This document shows, piece after piece, positions 41,863 to 49,976 of a stretch of DNA of 56,322 nucleotides (within the stretch, counting starts at the first letter, position 1; every line of letters starts with the position of its first letter). The translations under genes were made by a program, and so were the position numbers. This stretch comes from Acidobacteriota bacterium. Lineage in GTDB: Bacteria > Acidobacteriota > Vicinamibacteria > Vicinamibacterales > UBA2999. The stretch is taken from positions 1-56,322 of the forward strand of contig JACPCS010000131.1 of NCBI GenBank assembly GCA_016184455.1, in the 5' to 3' direction. Under the pieces are notes generated by a model, which was given only the letters and a program-made list of their open reading frames with translations, did no database searches and was not told where the DNA came from.

Positions 41863-43085
41863 GATCGCGACGATCCGGCGAGCTGGTAGATCGCCCGCTC
41901 GAAGGCGTCGTGCACCGCCAGCGCGCGCGGGTCGGCAAACGGCAGGAACTGCATCAGGATCACACCCGCGATGCCGCGCGCCGGATCCACCCAGAAATAC
42001 GTGTTGTTGATCCCGCCCCAGCTCAGGCTGCCCGGCGATCGCTTCCCCGGCGGCGGTGCGGTCGCGATCAGGAACCCGAGCCCCCACCTGTCGCGGCCGT
42101 CGTTGACGAGCGTGGTCCAGTCCGCGCTGCGGTCCGGCATCGCGGTCTTCAGCGCGGGCACCCCGAGATTGCCGAGGTGGTTCTGTCCCATCAGCGCCAC
42201 CGTCTCGGCCTTCAGCACGCGCGCCCCGTCGAGCGCGCCGCCGCCAAGCAGCATGCGCATGAAGCGGGTGTAATCGGCCGCAGTCGAATGGAGCCCACCG
42301 CCCCCTATGGGCCGCGGGCTCGTGAACGGCGGCTGGACAGATTCGACGGTAAACGACGTCTCGCCGGCCCGGCGATGCACTGTGACCACGCGGGCGCGCG
42401 TGTCCTCGGGAACGTTGTAGAAGGTCTCGCGCATCCCCAGCGGCATGAAGATGTGCTCGCGGAAATACGTTTCGAGCCTCTGGCCGGAGATCGCCTCCAC
42501 CAGGCGCCCCACCCAGTCGGTGTTGGTCCCATAGAGCCACCGCTCGCCCGGTTCGAAGACGAGCGGTCCCGCCGCGTACTGCTCGCCCTCGCGCGGCTTG
42601 AAATCGCGCACGATCGGGTTCGTGAAGTTGTAGCCGAAGCCGGCGGTGTGCGTCAGCAGATGCCGGACGGTGATCGTCTTCTTCGCCGGCCGCAGTGTGT
42701 ACGTGCCGGTGCGCGCGTCGAAGCGCTCGAACACCTTCACGTCGGCAAGCTCCGGCAGGTACTTCGAGGCTGAATCGTCGAGCCGGAGCCGGCCCGCCTC
42801 GACGAGCTGCATGAGCGCGACCGACGTGATCGGTTTCGTCATCGACGCGATCCGGAAGATCGCGCCGGTCTGGAGCGGCGTGCGGCTCGGCAGGTCGGCC
42901 ACGCCGAACGCGCCCTCGTAGATCGCGCCCGTACGGGTGGCCGCCATGGCGACGACGCCGGGGATCTCGCCGCGCGCGACCGCGCCCGAGAGCACCGCAT
43001 CGACGGCCGCGCGCCCGGTCTGCGCCGCAGTCGACGACACGGTGACTATCACTGCCAGCACGACAACCAGCAGTCTCGCGATCAT
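41859..43085 (-). CDS. Serine hydrolase, beta-lactamase/esterase type
   Basis: This 408-residue exported enzyme has a signal peptide (MIARLLVVVLAVIVTVSSTAA). The class C beta-lactamase fold motif Ser81-Met-Thr-Lys84 is in IFRIASMTKPITSVAL. The Tyr motif is YGTNTDWVGRLVEAISG and the third box is in GGGGLHSTAADYTRFMRML. HTAGFGYNF and GWGINNTYFWVDP-like segments complete the pattern. The enzyme may be an esterase, a D-amino peptidase or a penicillin-binding relative in the periplasm. A GGAGG site lies six bases before the ATG. The downstream SDR is coupled by a GTGA overlap. Confidence 0.88.
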   Translation of the reverse strand: MIARLLVVVLAVIVTVSSTAAQTGRAAVDAVLSGAVARGEIPGVVAMAATRTGAIYEGAFGVADLPSRTPLQTGAIFRIASMTKPITSVALMQLVEAGRLRLDDSASKYLPELADVKVFERFDARTGTYTLRPAKKTITVRHLLTHTAGFGYNFTNPIVRDFKPREGEQYAAGPLVFEPGERWLYGTNTDWVGRLVEAISGQRLETYFREHIFMPLGMRETFYNVPEDTRARVVTVHRRAGETSFTVESVQPPFTSPRPIGGGGLHSTAADYTRFMRMLLGGGALDGARVLKAETVALMGQNHLGNLGVPALKTAMPDRSADWTTLVNDGRDRWGLGFLIATAPPPGKRSPGSLSWGGINNTYFWVDPARGIAGVILMQFLPFADPRALAVHDAFERAIYQLAGSSRS

Positions 43086-43142
43086 GTTTGCCTCCTTGCC
43101 AGGCGGTGGTCGGTCGCTCGTAGCGGGTTCAAGGTTCCGGTT

Positions 43143-43178
43143 CTGGCTATCAGCTACCACCTACCGACTACCAGCTAG
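43143..43178. repeat. Degenerate heptamer array
   Basis: Plus strand units TATCAGC, TACCACC, TACCGAC, TACCAGC and TAGGG. As at 12751-12785 the array begins inside the TAG stop of the preceding minus-strand gene (here the flavoprotein) and leads to the next gene. Both arrays contain TACCACC. Confidence 0.6.
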
Positions 43179-44476
43179 GGTTTCCGGCCGTCCGGCAGCA
43201 CGAGCTCGTTGATCTTATGCGCAGCGGCGGTGGCAGGGATCCCGGCATCCCACGGAGGGATCGGCGCTTTTTCGGGCGGATACAGCGATTCCATCGGCGC
43301 CCACACCTGGTCGACGCGAGTCGTGAACAGATCGCCGATGAGCAGATCGGTGACCGTGCCGCGCAGGTGCGGGTATTGGCGGACGAACTGGCCGAAGCTG
43401 AAGCCGTCGTAGTACTCGCAGACGAGCCGGCGCATGCGATCGACGCCGGCGTTGAAGCAGGGCCCCCACGTGCCGAGCTGGCTGGCCGACGTATCGCCGC
43501 TCGCCAGTCCTTCGACGATCGCGTCGGCAGCCATTTCGCCCGACCGGAGCGCGAGCAGCACGCCCGATGAATAGAGCGGATCGAGAAACGCGAACGCGTC
43601 GCCGACGAGCACCCACCCGTGGCCCGCCACCTGCGTCGAGCGGTACGAGTAGTCCTTGGTCGCAAAGTAGCCGGTCGCCCGCTTCGCGCCCGCGACGCGC
43701 TGCTTCGTCGCCGGACAGCGCCCCACTTCCTCCTCGTAGGTCTGCGCGTACGGGCCGCGCCCCTTGAACAGGCTGTCGTACGGCGCGACCACGCCGACGC
43801 TGACGATGTTGTCGTGCAGCGGGATGTACCAGAACCAGCCCTTGCGGTCGGCTGTCTGCAGCACCATCGTCGCACCTTCGTCGCGGCCGGCGTCGCGGTA
43901 CGCGCCCTCCCAGTACGTCCAGATCGCGCCCTTGTTGAGCACCGGATCCCACACCCGGAGGCCGAACGTGTGCTGCAGCAGGCCGTTCTGTCCGCTGGCA
44001 TCGACGACGACCGTGGCGCGCACGTCGCGGTCGCGGCCGTCCTCGCGCAGCCGCACGCCGACCGCACGGTCGTCCTCGAACAGCACGTCGACGACACGCA
44101 CGCCTTCGTGGACGTCGACGCCGTGCTCGCGCGCGTGCTCGAGCATCATCTGGTCGAACTCGCTGCGCACCACCTGCCACGTCTGCGAGCACTCGTGCGG
44201 CTTGTTGTCCCAGAAGTAGAACGGCGCGGAGAGCTTTCCCGACGCGTTGACGAACTGCACGCTGTATTTCTTGACGAAGCGGCTCCGCTGCATCTTCGGC
44301 AGCATGTCGAGGCGCCGCAGCACCCAATAGGTCTCGGGAATGAGCGACTCGCCGATATGGAAACGCGGAAACCGCTCGCGCTCGAAGAGCTGCACGCGCA
44401 CGCCTTGCTGTGCCAGAAGCGTGGACACGGTGGCGCCCGCGGGTCCGCCACCTATGACAACGACGTCTGGATTCAT
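43175..44476 (-). CDS. FAD-dependent oxidoreductase, tryptophan halogenase-like
   Basis: This 433-residue flavoprotein begins MNPDVVVIGGGPAGATVSTL, with GGGPAG at residues 9-14 as the FAD loop, then FERERFPRFHIGESLIP, the halogenase/geranylgeranyl reductase pattern. KGWFWYIPLHDN carries the WxWxIP motif typical of flavin-dependent halogenases, and GWVLVGDAFAFLDPLYSSGV is the second FAD motif. The catalytic Lys of true halogenases near FxxGES is not evident. It starts inside the stop of the HemW-like gene (TAATG), so the two are made together. It could be a monooxygenase or reductase acting on a carrier-bound substrate. Confidence 0.87.
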   Translation of the reverse strand: MNPDVVVIGGGPAGATVSTLLAQQGVRVQLFERERFPRFHIGESLIPETYWVLRRLDMLPKMQRSRFVKKYSVQFVNASGKLSAPFYFWDNKPHECSQTWQVVRSEFDQMMLEHAREHGVDVHEGVRVVDVLFEDDRAVGVRLREDGRDRDVRATVVVDASGQNGLLQHTFGLRVWDPVLNKGAIWTYWEGAYRDAGRDEGATMVLQTADRKGWFWYIPLHDNIVSVGVVAPYDSLFKGRGPYAQTYEEEVGRCPATKQRVAGAKRATGYFATKDYSYRSTQVAGHGWVLVGDAFAFLDPLYSSGVLLALRSGEMAADAIVEGLASGDTSASQLGTWGPCFNAGVDRMRRLVCEYYDGFSFGQFVRQYPHLRGTVTDLLIGDLFTTRVDQVWAPMESLYPPEKAPIPPWDAGIPATAAAHKINELVLPDGRKP

Positions 44477-45810
44477 TAGGTGTACCGGATGCCTCGGTGT
44501 TCGGGCTTGAAGAAGTGCGGCAGGAGCGCGTCGACTCGAAGCAGGCCCTCGCGCGACAGCGCGACGACCTCCGGTGTGGCGATCTGCAGGTAGCCGTGCG
44601 CCGCGAGCCACGCGATCGGCTCGCGGAAGCGGCTCAGGATGTCGACGGCGTATTTGTCGCGGAAATACGACGGCCGAATCGATCCGAACTTGAGCTGCAG
44701 CACCACCTCGCGAATCATCCGCTCCTCGTCGGTCGGCCGGTACGCGCGCCCGAGCGCGGGCGCACCGCCGCGGATCGCGGCGCTGTACGCCTCCCACGTG
44801 TCGAGGTTCTGCATGTGGACGCCGTTGACGTGGCCGAACGACGCCACGCCGAGGCCGATCATGTCGGCGCCCTGCCAGAGCCGATCCGTGTAGACGAAGC
44901 GCGTGCGAGCGCGGTCGCGGACGGCCGTATACGCGCTGCGGACGTGGTACCCGACCGCCTCGAGCGCCTCGAACGCCTCGGCCACCCAGCGCCGCTTGGT
45001 TGCCCAGTCGGCGACCGGCTCCAGGAACTGGCCGCTGCCCGTCAGCAGGTCGCGGCTGATCGTCGTGTTGAACGGCAGCTCCATCTGATAGATGGTGACG
45101 CTGTCGGGCGCGAGCGCGAGCGTCGTGCGGACGCATGCCTGCCAGTTCTCCTCCGTCTCGCCGAGCATGCCGGCAATGAGATCGACGTTGATCTGCGGAA
45201 AGCCGAGCGCACGCGCCTGTTCGTACGCGCGAAACATCTCAGGCGACCGGTGCGCGCGGCCGTTCAGCTCCAGGATGCGATCGCTGAAGTTCTCGATCCC
45301 GAGACTGAGGCGCGTGACGCCGATGCGGCGGATGGCCTCGAGCTTCGCCTTCGTCAGCGTGCCCGGCTCGCACTCGAACGTCACTTCCTCCGCCTCGTCC
45401 CAGGCCCGCGTCCGCGTCAGCCGCGTCACGAGCGATTCGAGCTGCTCGGTCGAGAGGAACGACGGCGTGCCGCCGCCGACGTAGATGAAGTTCAGCGGCC
45501 GGCCGGCGAGCGCGGGCCGGTCGGCGTACAGCTCCCATTCGCGCGCGAGCACGTCGAGATAGTCGGCCACCTCGCGCGCGTTCCGGTCTGTATAGACGCG
45601 GAAGTAGCAGAAGTGACACCGCTTGCGGCAGAACGGAATGTGGAGGTACAGCCCGAGTGGGGTGCCTGGCACCGGCGGGGCGTCGAGCGCCGGCCGCGCG
45701 TCGCTCTCGACGGCCGCCTTCGTCCACACCGAGAACGGCGGATACGTCGCGACGAAGTAGCTGCCGACCTCGGTCGGTTCCTCGACGACGACGGGCAGAC
45801 GGTCTGTCAT
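44476..45810 (-). CDS. HemW-like radical SAM protein
   Basis: This 444-residue protein has the radical SAM cluster Cys61-x3-Cys65-x2-Cys68 in LYLHIPFCRKRCHFCYFRVY. FIYVGGGTPSFLSTEQL (the GGGTP motif that binds SAM), EVTFECEPGTLTKAKLEAI and RLSLGIENFSDRILELNGR match the coproporphyrinogen oxidase/HemW superfamily, and INVDLIAGMLGETEENW follows. A HemN-type C-terminal domain with GLGVASFGHVNGVHMQN is present. It probably handles heme or a related tetrapyrrole or methylates a small substrate. A possible -10 (TATACA) lies eight bases before the ATG. The coupled flavoprotein suggests a two-step pathway. Confidence 0.87.
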   Translation of the reverse strand: MTDRLPVVVEEPTEVGSYFVATYPPFSVWTKAAVESDARPALDAPPVPGTPLGLYLHIPFCRKRCHFCYFRVYTDRNAREVADYLDVLAREWELYADRPALAGRPLNFIYVGGGTPSFLSTEQLESLVTRLTRTRAWDEAEEVTFECEPGTLTKAKLEAIRRIGVTRLSLGIENFSDRILELNGRAHRSPEMFRAYEQARALGFPQINVDLIAGMLGETEENWQACVRTTLALAPDSVTIYQMELPFNTTISRDLLTGSGQFLEPVADWATKRRWVAEAFEALEAVGYHVRSAYTAVRDRARTRFVYTDRLWQGADMIGLGVASFGHVNGVHMQNLDTWEAYSAAIRGGAPALGRAYRPTDEERMIREVVLQLKFGSIRPSYFRDKYAVDILSRFREPIAWLAAHGYLQIATPEVVALSREGLLRVDALLPHFFKPEHRGIRYT

Positions 45811-45847
45811 CGGTGCTCTGTATACGCCAGAGCACGCCGCAGCTGTT

Positions 45848-46216
45848 TCACTTCAGCGTCACCATGTACATGGCGTGACAATCCTTCGTCAGGTCCTGCT
45901 CGACCGTCGTCTTCCGGGTGTCCTTCGTGATGTCGTAGGTCAGACGCCGGCCTCCGAGCGGCAGCCCCTCCACGCGCGCTTTGCCGTCGGAGTTGGTGCC
46001 GACTTCCAGATCCATGCGCTTGAGGCTCATGAAACCGTAGCGGATCCGGACGTGCACCGTGGCGGCATAGACCGGCTTCCCATCGGCGTCCGCGACCGTG
46101 AAGTCGGCCGTACACATGCCGAGCCTGGCGCTGATCGTCGCCAGATCGGGCTTCTTCGGCGGCTCCGCGGTCTGGCCGCCGGCCAGCAGCAGCGCAACGA
46201 CGATGGCGGTAGTCAT
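45848..46216 (-). CDS. Small exported protein with an Ig-like domain
   Basis: This 122-residue protein has a signal peptide (MTTAIVVALLLAGGQTA) and a single beta domain: FTVADADGKPVYAATVHVRIRYG, LKRMDLEVGTNSDGKARVEGLP, RRLTYDITKDTRKTTVEQDL and AMYMVTLK. This matches the carboxypeptidase regulatory-like/ Ig-like fold used by secreted proteins of unknown job. The ATG overlaps the DinB stop by four bases (ATGA), so it is co-translated with DinB. Confidence 0.7.
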   Translation of the reverse strand: MTTAIVVALLLAGGQTAEPPKKPDLATISARLGMCTADFTVADADGKPVYAATVHVRIRYGFMSLKRMDLEVGTNSDGKARVEGLPLGGRRLTYDITKDTRKTTVEQDLTKDCHAMYMVTLK

Positions 46217-46722
46217 ACCGACTTGGCTCCCATCTTGCGGTAGTACGTGGTGAGATCGGTGCTCTTCGGCGGCGCCGCGCCGAGCTGCCGGAGCAGCGTG
46301 GTCACCTGACCGCGATGGTACGACGCATGGTTCACCACGTGCTGAATCATGTGCCACAGCACCGAGGCGCCCGGCTGACCGTTCAGCAGCTTGTACGAGA
46401 TCACGCGCTCGAGGCCGTGATCGTCGACGCCGTCGACGAAAGCCCGCATCCGCTTTTCATGGTCACGCCACGCCTGACGGACCGAGGCGAAGGTGGGAAA
46501 CGTGTCCGGCGTCGGGAGCGCCGTCGGCACGTCGCCGTGCCACCGCGCGTACCAGATCCATTCGGCGCCGTAGATGTGCGCCAGCGTATCGCGCACCGAG
46601 CGGAAGCTGCCGCCCAGCTCGCGCGTGAACTGCTCCGGCGTCAGCGCCTCGACGGCCTCGAGCATGCGGTCGCGCGCCCAGTAGTGATAGTCGATCAACG
46701 TGCGGACGTCACGATTCTTCAT
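46213..46722 (-). CDS. DinB family metal-binding protein
   Basis: This 169-residue four-helix bundle begins MKNRDVRTLIDYHYWARDRM and carries TLAHIYGAEWIWYARWHGD and LWHMIQHVVNHASYHRGQVTTLL, the three His positions (about H49, H132-H136, H140 region) that bind a metal in DinB/YfiT proteins. Related proteins include thiol-transferases that use mycothiol or bacillithiol. Its role here is not fixed. The length is normal. It stands between a thioesterase and a small Ig-like protein on the same strand. Confidence 0.82.
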   Translation of the reverse strand: MKNRDVRTLIDYHYWARDRMLEAVEALTPEQFTRELGGSFRSVRDTLAHIYGAEWIWYARWHGDVPTALPTPDTFPTFASVRQAWRDHEKRMRAFVDGVDDHGLERVISYKLLNGQPGASVLWHMIQHVVNHASYHRGQVTTLLRQLGAAPPKSTDLTTYYRKMGAKSV

Positions 46723-46766
46723 GGATGCATCCTCACGCGGGCCTGGGCCTCTCTGACCCGGCGTCG

Positions 46767-47183
46767 TCATTCCGTGGCCACCTGAAATCGTGACGCGAAC
46801 GACGCCGGGATCGCAACGGCCTTCATCGGCTCCCCCGGCCGATGGCTGACGCAGGCAATGGTCATCGCGCCGGTGGCGATTCGCGTGTCGCCGCGCGTGA
46901 CCTCGCACGCGTAGCGAATCGTCTTCTCTCCGATCGCGGCAATGCGGATGGAGACGTCGAATTCCTCCTCGAAGCGAAGCGGCCGGCGGTACTCGAACGA
47001 GGCCGCCACGCGCGGGAAGGCCAGCCCGGCGTCGTGCGCCGCGATGCTGAGCCCCGCCTCGCGCCACAGCCCGTGCTCGGCCTCCTCCATGTAGCGGAAG
47101 AACCAGCTGAAGTGCACGATGCCCGCAAAGTCCACCTCGTAGAACTGCACCCGCCGCCGCAGCCGGAACTCAGAGACTGGCAT
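46767..47183 (-). CDS. Acyl-CoA thioesterase, hotdog fold
   Basis: This 138-residue protein is a 4HBT-type hotdog: RRRVQFYEVDFAGIVHFSWFFRYMEEAEHGLWREAG with Asp-Phe-Ala-Gly-Ile-Val-His as the catalytic Asp-x-x-G-x-V-x loop, then YRRPLRFEEEFDVSIRI. It would hydrolyse acyl-CoA or acyl-ACP esters in the cytoplasm. The ATG lies 14 bases inside the end of the tag gene, so the two are coupled. Confidence 0.85.
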   Translation of the reverse strand: MPVSEFRLRRRVQFYEVDFAGIVHFSWFFRYMEEAEHGLWREAGLSIAAHDAGLAFPRVAASFEYRRPLRFEEEFDVSIRIAAIGEKTIRYACEVTRGDTRIATGAMTIACVSHRPGEPMKAVAIPASFASRFQVATE

Positions 47184-47772
47184 GGCGCCGGGCGCGCGAG
47201 GCGCGTGCGTACCGGAAGCAGGTGACGAGGTGATCGTCGACGAGGCCGACGGCCTGCATGAACGCATAGCAGATCGTCGAGCCGACGAAGCGGAAGCCGC
47301 GGCGCCGCAGGTCGCCGCTGAGCGCATCCGACTCGGACGTGCGCGCCGGGATGTCGCGAAGCGCGCGCCAGGCGTTCTGTTTCGGCCAACCGTCGACGAA
47401 CCGCCACACATAGCGATCGAACGACCCGAACTCCTCCTGCACGTCGAGAAACGCCCGTGCGTTGGCGACGGCGCTCTCGACCTTCAGCCGGTTGCGGACG
47501 ATGCCGGGATTGTCGAGGAGCCGTTCGACGCGCGACGCCGCAAAGCGCGCCACGCGCGACGGATCGAAGCCGGCAAACGCCGCGCGATACGCGTCGCGCT
47601 TGCGCAGGATCGTCTCCCAGCTCAGTCCCGCCTGGGCGCCCTCGAGAATGAGGAACTCGAACAAGGTGCGATCGTCGTGTACCGGCACGCCCCATTCCTG
47701 ATCGTGGTACGCCATGCTGAGCGGCGTCCGCGCCCAGTCGCAGCGCGCGCGGCGTATGGGGTCGGAGGTCAT
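47170..47772 (-). CDS. tag: DNA-3-methyladenine glycosylase I
   Basis: This 200-residue protein matches TagI: RCDWARTPLSMAYHDQEWGVP at the N-terminus and GSTICYAFMQAVGLVDDHLVTCFRY at the end. The zinc ligands would be Cys11, His23, His181 and Cys185, matching the four of the E. coli enzyme. LEGAQAGLSWETIL holds the catalytic region. The enzyme removes 3-methyladenine from DNA in base-excision repair. The start ATG and the first six residues (MTSDPI) are encoded by one arm of the inverted repeat at 47756-47839, so the repeat supplies the start of this gene. It may once have started a few codons later. Confidence 0.92.
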   Translation of the reverse strand: MTSDPIRRARCDWARTPLSMAYHDQEWGVPVHDDRTLFEFLILEGAQAGLSWETILRKRDAYRAAFAGFDPSRVARFAASRVERLLDNPGIVRNRLKVESAVANARAFLDVQEEFGSFDRYVWRFVDGWPKQNAWRALRDIPARTSESDALSGDLRRRGFRFVGSTICYAFMQAVGLVDDHLVTCFRYARASRARRHASL

Positions 47773-47839
47773 TTTTCGAGGACAGTCCAGGAATAGTCGG
47801 TCGTCGCGACTGTCCTCTAAAAATGACCTCCGACCCCAT
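47756..47839. repeat. Long inverted repeat with GGGGTCGG arms
   Basis: The arms 47756-47787 and 47808-47839 are inverse over 32 bases with one mismatch. They begin ATGGGGTCGGAGGTCATTTT and flank a 20-base centre. Each arm carries ATGACCTCCGACCCCAT on one strand, which encodes MTSDPI. It provides the start codon of tag and the stop codon of the hydrolase at 47817. The core resembles the palindrome at 22399-22423. Confidence 0.85.
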
Positions 47840-48974
47840 TAAGCCAGCGCGCCATGAGCGCGGCGATCTCGTGATTGTTCTTCTCCAGCATCATCATGTG
47901 TCCGTTGCCGCGAATCCCGGCGTCGGCGAGGCGGACCCACGTCGGGCGGACGCCCGCCTGCTGCAGGTACTTGACCGTGCAGTGGTCGTACGGCGCGTGA
48001 TACGACGCCTCTCCCGTCAGCACGAGCGTCGGCACGCCCGCCAGCTTCGGCAGCCGCCGCGCGGGCGCCCGCTGCAGCCAGCACCGCACGAGATCCGGTC
48101 CGTCCGGGCGTTCGTCGCGCACGATGGCGAGCTCCGACGGCTTCGCCGCGGGCGGATCGTAGGTCAGCGGCACCGCGGTGACGCCCCACACGTTCACGGC
48201 CGTGGACGCGTCGCGAAACCACTCGGGCGCGGGCACGTTCTCCACCGCGAAGAACGGCGGCCCGTTCGGCTCCACCGCCACAATCGCCTTCACGAGATCG
48301 GGGCGCGCGTCGGCCACCGGCCAGCCGAACGCGCCCGACTGGGAGTGCGTCAGCAGGATCGCGGGGCCGATCCGTTCCAGCAGGGCGACGATCGCGTCGC
48401 GGTTGAGCGTCTGCTGCAGTGCGAAGCCCTGGATGGACGGCAGTTGCGAGGCGAGGAACTGATCGAACGCCGCGTCGCCGGGCGCACCCGACCCCGGCCA
48501 CTGCGTATGGAGGCGCGCCTGCGGCCACAGCGTGAAGCGCTCCGGCGCGATGAAGCGCCGCTCGATCGTGTCGAGATTCAGCTCGGTCGCCGGCCCGTAG
48601 ACGCTCGCGTCGTAGGCCGCGCGGCCGCGTCCCGGCTGATCGACGACGTACACGGCGTAACCCTGACGCAGAAAGAACTGCGCCCATCCCTCGCGCCCAT
48701 CCGGAGTGCCCGTGAAGTTGGTCCCCGACTGGCCGCCGCCGTGGACCATGACGATCGGCCAGCGGCGCGCCTGGTGTGCGGGTATCTGGAATTCCGCGTA
48801 GAGGTGCCCCGACAGCACGCGGCGGCCGTTGATCGTCGAGTACGTGCCGCCCGCGAACAGGTACCCTTGCCGCGCGATCGACAGCGGCGGCGGCGCCTGC
48901 GCGGCGAGACCGGCAGCCGACGCGACGAGCGCCGCGATCGCGATCAGGGCGCGGACGGCCGTGTGCATCCTCAT
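47817..48974 (-). CDS. Secreted alpha/beta hydrolase
   Basis: This 385-residue protein has a signal peptide (MRMHTAVRALIAIAALVASAAG). It has an oxyanion-hole segment PIVMVHGGGQSGTNFTGTPDG and the nucleophile region GPAILLTHSQSGAFGWPV, with Ser211 in HSQSG (a Ser replaces the second Gly of GxSxG). His residues in the last third (ADAGIRGNGHMMMLEKNNHEI) are candidates for the catalytic base. The last residues (NGVGGHF) and the stop are encoded by the inverted repeat at 47756-47839. It is divergent from the gene at 49139. An esterase or lactonase is likely, but the substrate is unknown. Confidence 0.83.
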   Translation of the reverse strand: MRMHTAVRALIAIAALVASAAGLAAQAPPPLSIARQGYLFAGGTYSTINGRRVLSGHLYAEFQIPAHQARRWPIVMVHGGGQSGTNFTGTPDGREGWAQFFLRQGYAVYVVDQPGRGRAAYDASVYGPATELNLDTIERRFIAPERFTLWPQARLHTQWPGSGAPGDAAFDQFLASQLPSIQGFALQQTLNRDAIVALLERIGPAILLTHSQSGAFGWPVADARPDLVKAIVAVEPNGPPFFAVENVPAPEWFRDASTAVNVWGVTAVPLTYDPPAAKPSELAIVRDERPDGPDLVRCWLQRAPARRLPKLAGVPTLVLTGEASYHAPYDHCTVKYLQQAGVRPTWVRLADAGIRGNGHMMMLEKNNHEIAALMARWLNGVGGHF

Positions 48975-49054
48975 GTGACTCTGCCTCCCGTACGCCGGGG
49001 CCTTTCGGACCCGGCAGCGACAGTGATTCAGGTCGGCGCTGGTTGTCAATTATC

Positions 49055-49083
49055 TTGACTCCCTGCCGGACGGGGCGTTCAAT
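49055..49083 (+). promoter_or_regulatory. Possible promoter of the 49139 operon
   Basis: TTGACT (49055-49060), 17 bases, TTCAAT (49078-49083). The -35 is close to consensus and the -10 is weak. The leader to the ATG would be about 50 bases. The opposite strand here is upstream of the hydrolase. Confidence 0.3.
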
Positions 49084-49138
49084 ATGCCGCAGTCGAAGCT
49101 GTACGCGCGGTCGAGCCCTTTCCGGGGGGTGTGGTCAG

Positions 49139-49954
49139 ATGCGAAGCCGGTTCACTCGGTGGGTGATCGTCACGGCCGCGTTGCCGGCCGCCTTTTCGCT
49201 GTCCGTCGCGTCCGCCGCTGCGCAGACGACGTATAAAGCGCCGCGGACAAGCGACGGCAAGCCCAATCTGAGCGGCATCTGGCAGGCCATCACCGAAGCC
49301 TACTGGGACGTCGAGCCGCACGCCGCAGCCATGGGCCCGGTGCCCGCGCTCGGCGCCGCCGGCGCGATTCCACCCGGGCTCGGCATCGTCGAGGGCGGCC
49401 GCATCCCGTACCTGCCGGCTGCTGCGGAGCAGAAGCGCAAGAACTTCGAGAACCGGATGACGCTCGATCCGGAGATCAAGTGCTATCTGCCCGGCACGCC
49501 GCGCGCGATGTACATGCCGTACCCGTTTCAGATCATCCAGACGCCGAAGCACATCATGATGGTCTTCACGTTCGCTCGCGCCGTGCGGACCGTCTACATG
49601 GACGATCAGACGGATGCGCCGGCCGACAGCTGGATGGGATGGTCGAACGGCCGCTGGGAGGGCGAGACGCTCGTGGTCGAGACCTCGGGCTTCAACGGCA
49701 TGACGTGGCTCGATCGCGCGGGCAACTTCCACAGCGATGCGCTGAAGGTGGTCGAGCGCTTCACGGCGACCGGGCCCGACCATCTGCTGTACGAAGCGAC
49801 GCTCGAGGACCCCAAGACCTTCTCAAAGCCGTGGAAGATCAGCATGCCGATCTACCGGCGGCTCGAGAAGAACGCGCAGCTCATGGAGTTCCGGTGCGTG
49901 GAGTTCGCCGAGGATCTGATCTACGGCCACCTCCGGAAGCAGCCGACGCAGTGA
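49139..49954 (+). CDS. PDGxPNLxGxW secreted protein
   Basis: This 271-residue protein has a signal peptide (MRSRFTRWVIVTAALPAAFS). The mature part contains SDGKPNLSGIWQAITEAYWD, IKCYLPGTPRAMYMPYPFQI, DAPADSWMGWSNGRWEGETL, VVETSGFNGMTWLDRAGNFH, SDALKVVERFTATGPDHLLY and LEDPKTFSKPWKISMPIYRR. This is the same subfamily as the product at 22436: they share CYLPGxPRAxYMPxPFQIxQT, the DRAGNFHS segment and a C-terminal EFRCVEFAEDLIYGHL. The second module (49139-51428) thus repeats the order of the first in part. Function unknown. Confidence 0.82.
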   Translation: MRSRFTRWVIVTAALPAAFSLSVASAAAQTTYKAPRTSDGKPNLSGIWQAITEAYWDVEPHAAAMGPVPALGAAGAIPPGLGIVEGGRIPYLPAAAEQKRKNFENRMTLDPEIKCYLPGTPRAMYMPYPFQIIQTPKHIMMVFTFARAVRTVYMDDQTDAPADSWMGWSNGRWEGETLVVETSGFNGMTWLDRAGNFHSDALKVVERFTATGPDHLLYEATLEDPKTFSKPWKISMPIYRRLEKNAQLMEFRCVEFAEDLIYGHLRKQPTQ

Positions 49955-49976
49955 GCACCTGAAAGAGAGGCGCCAG

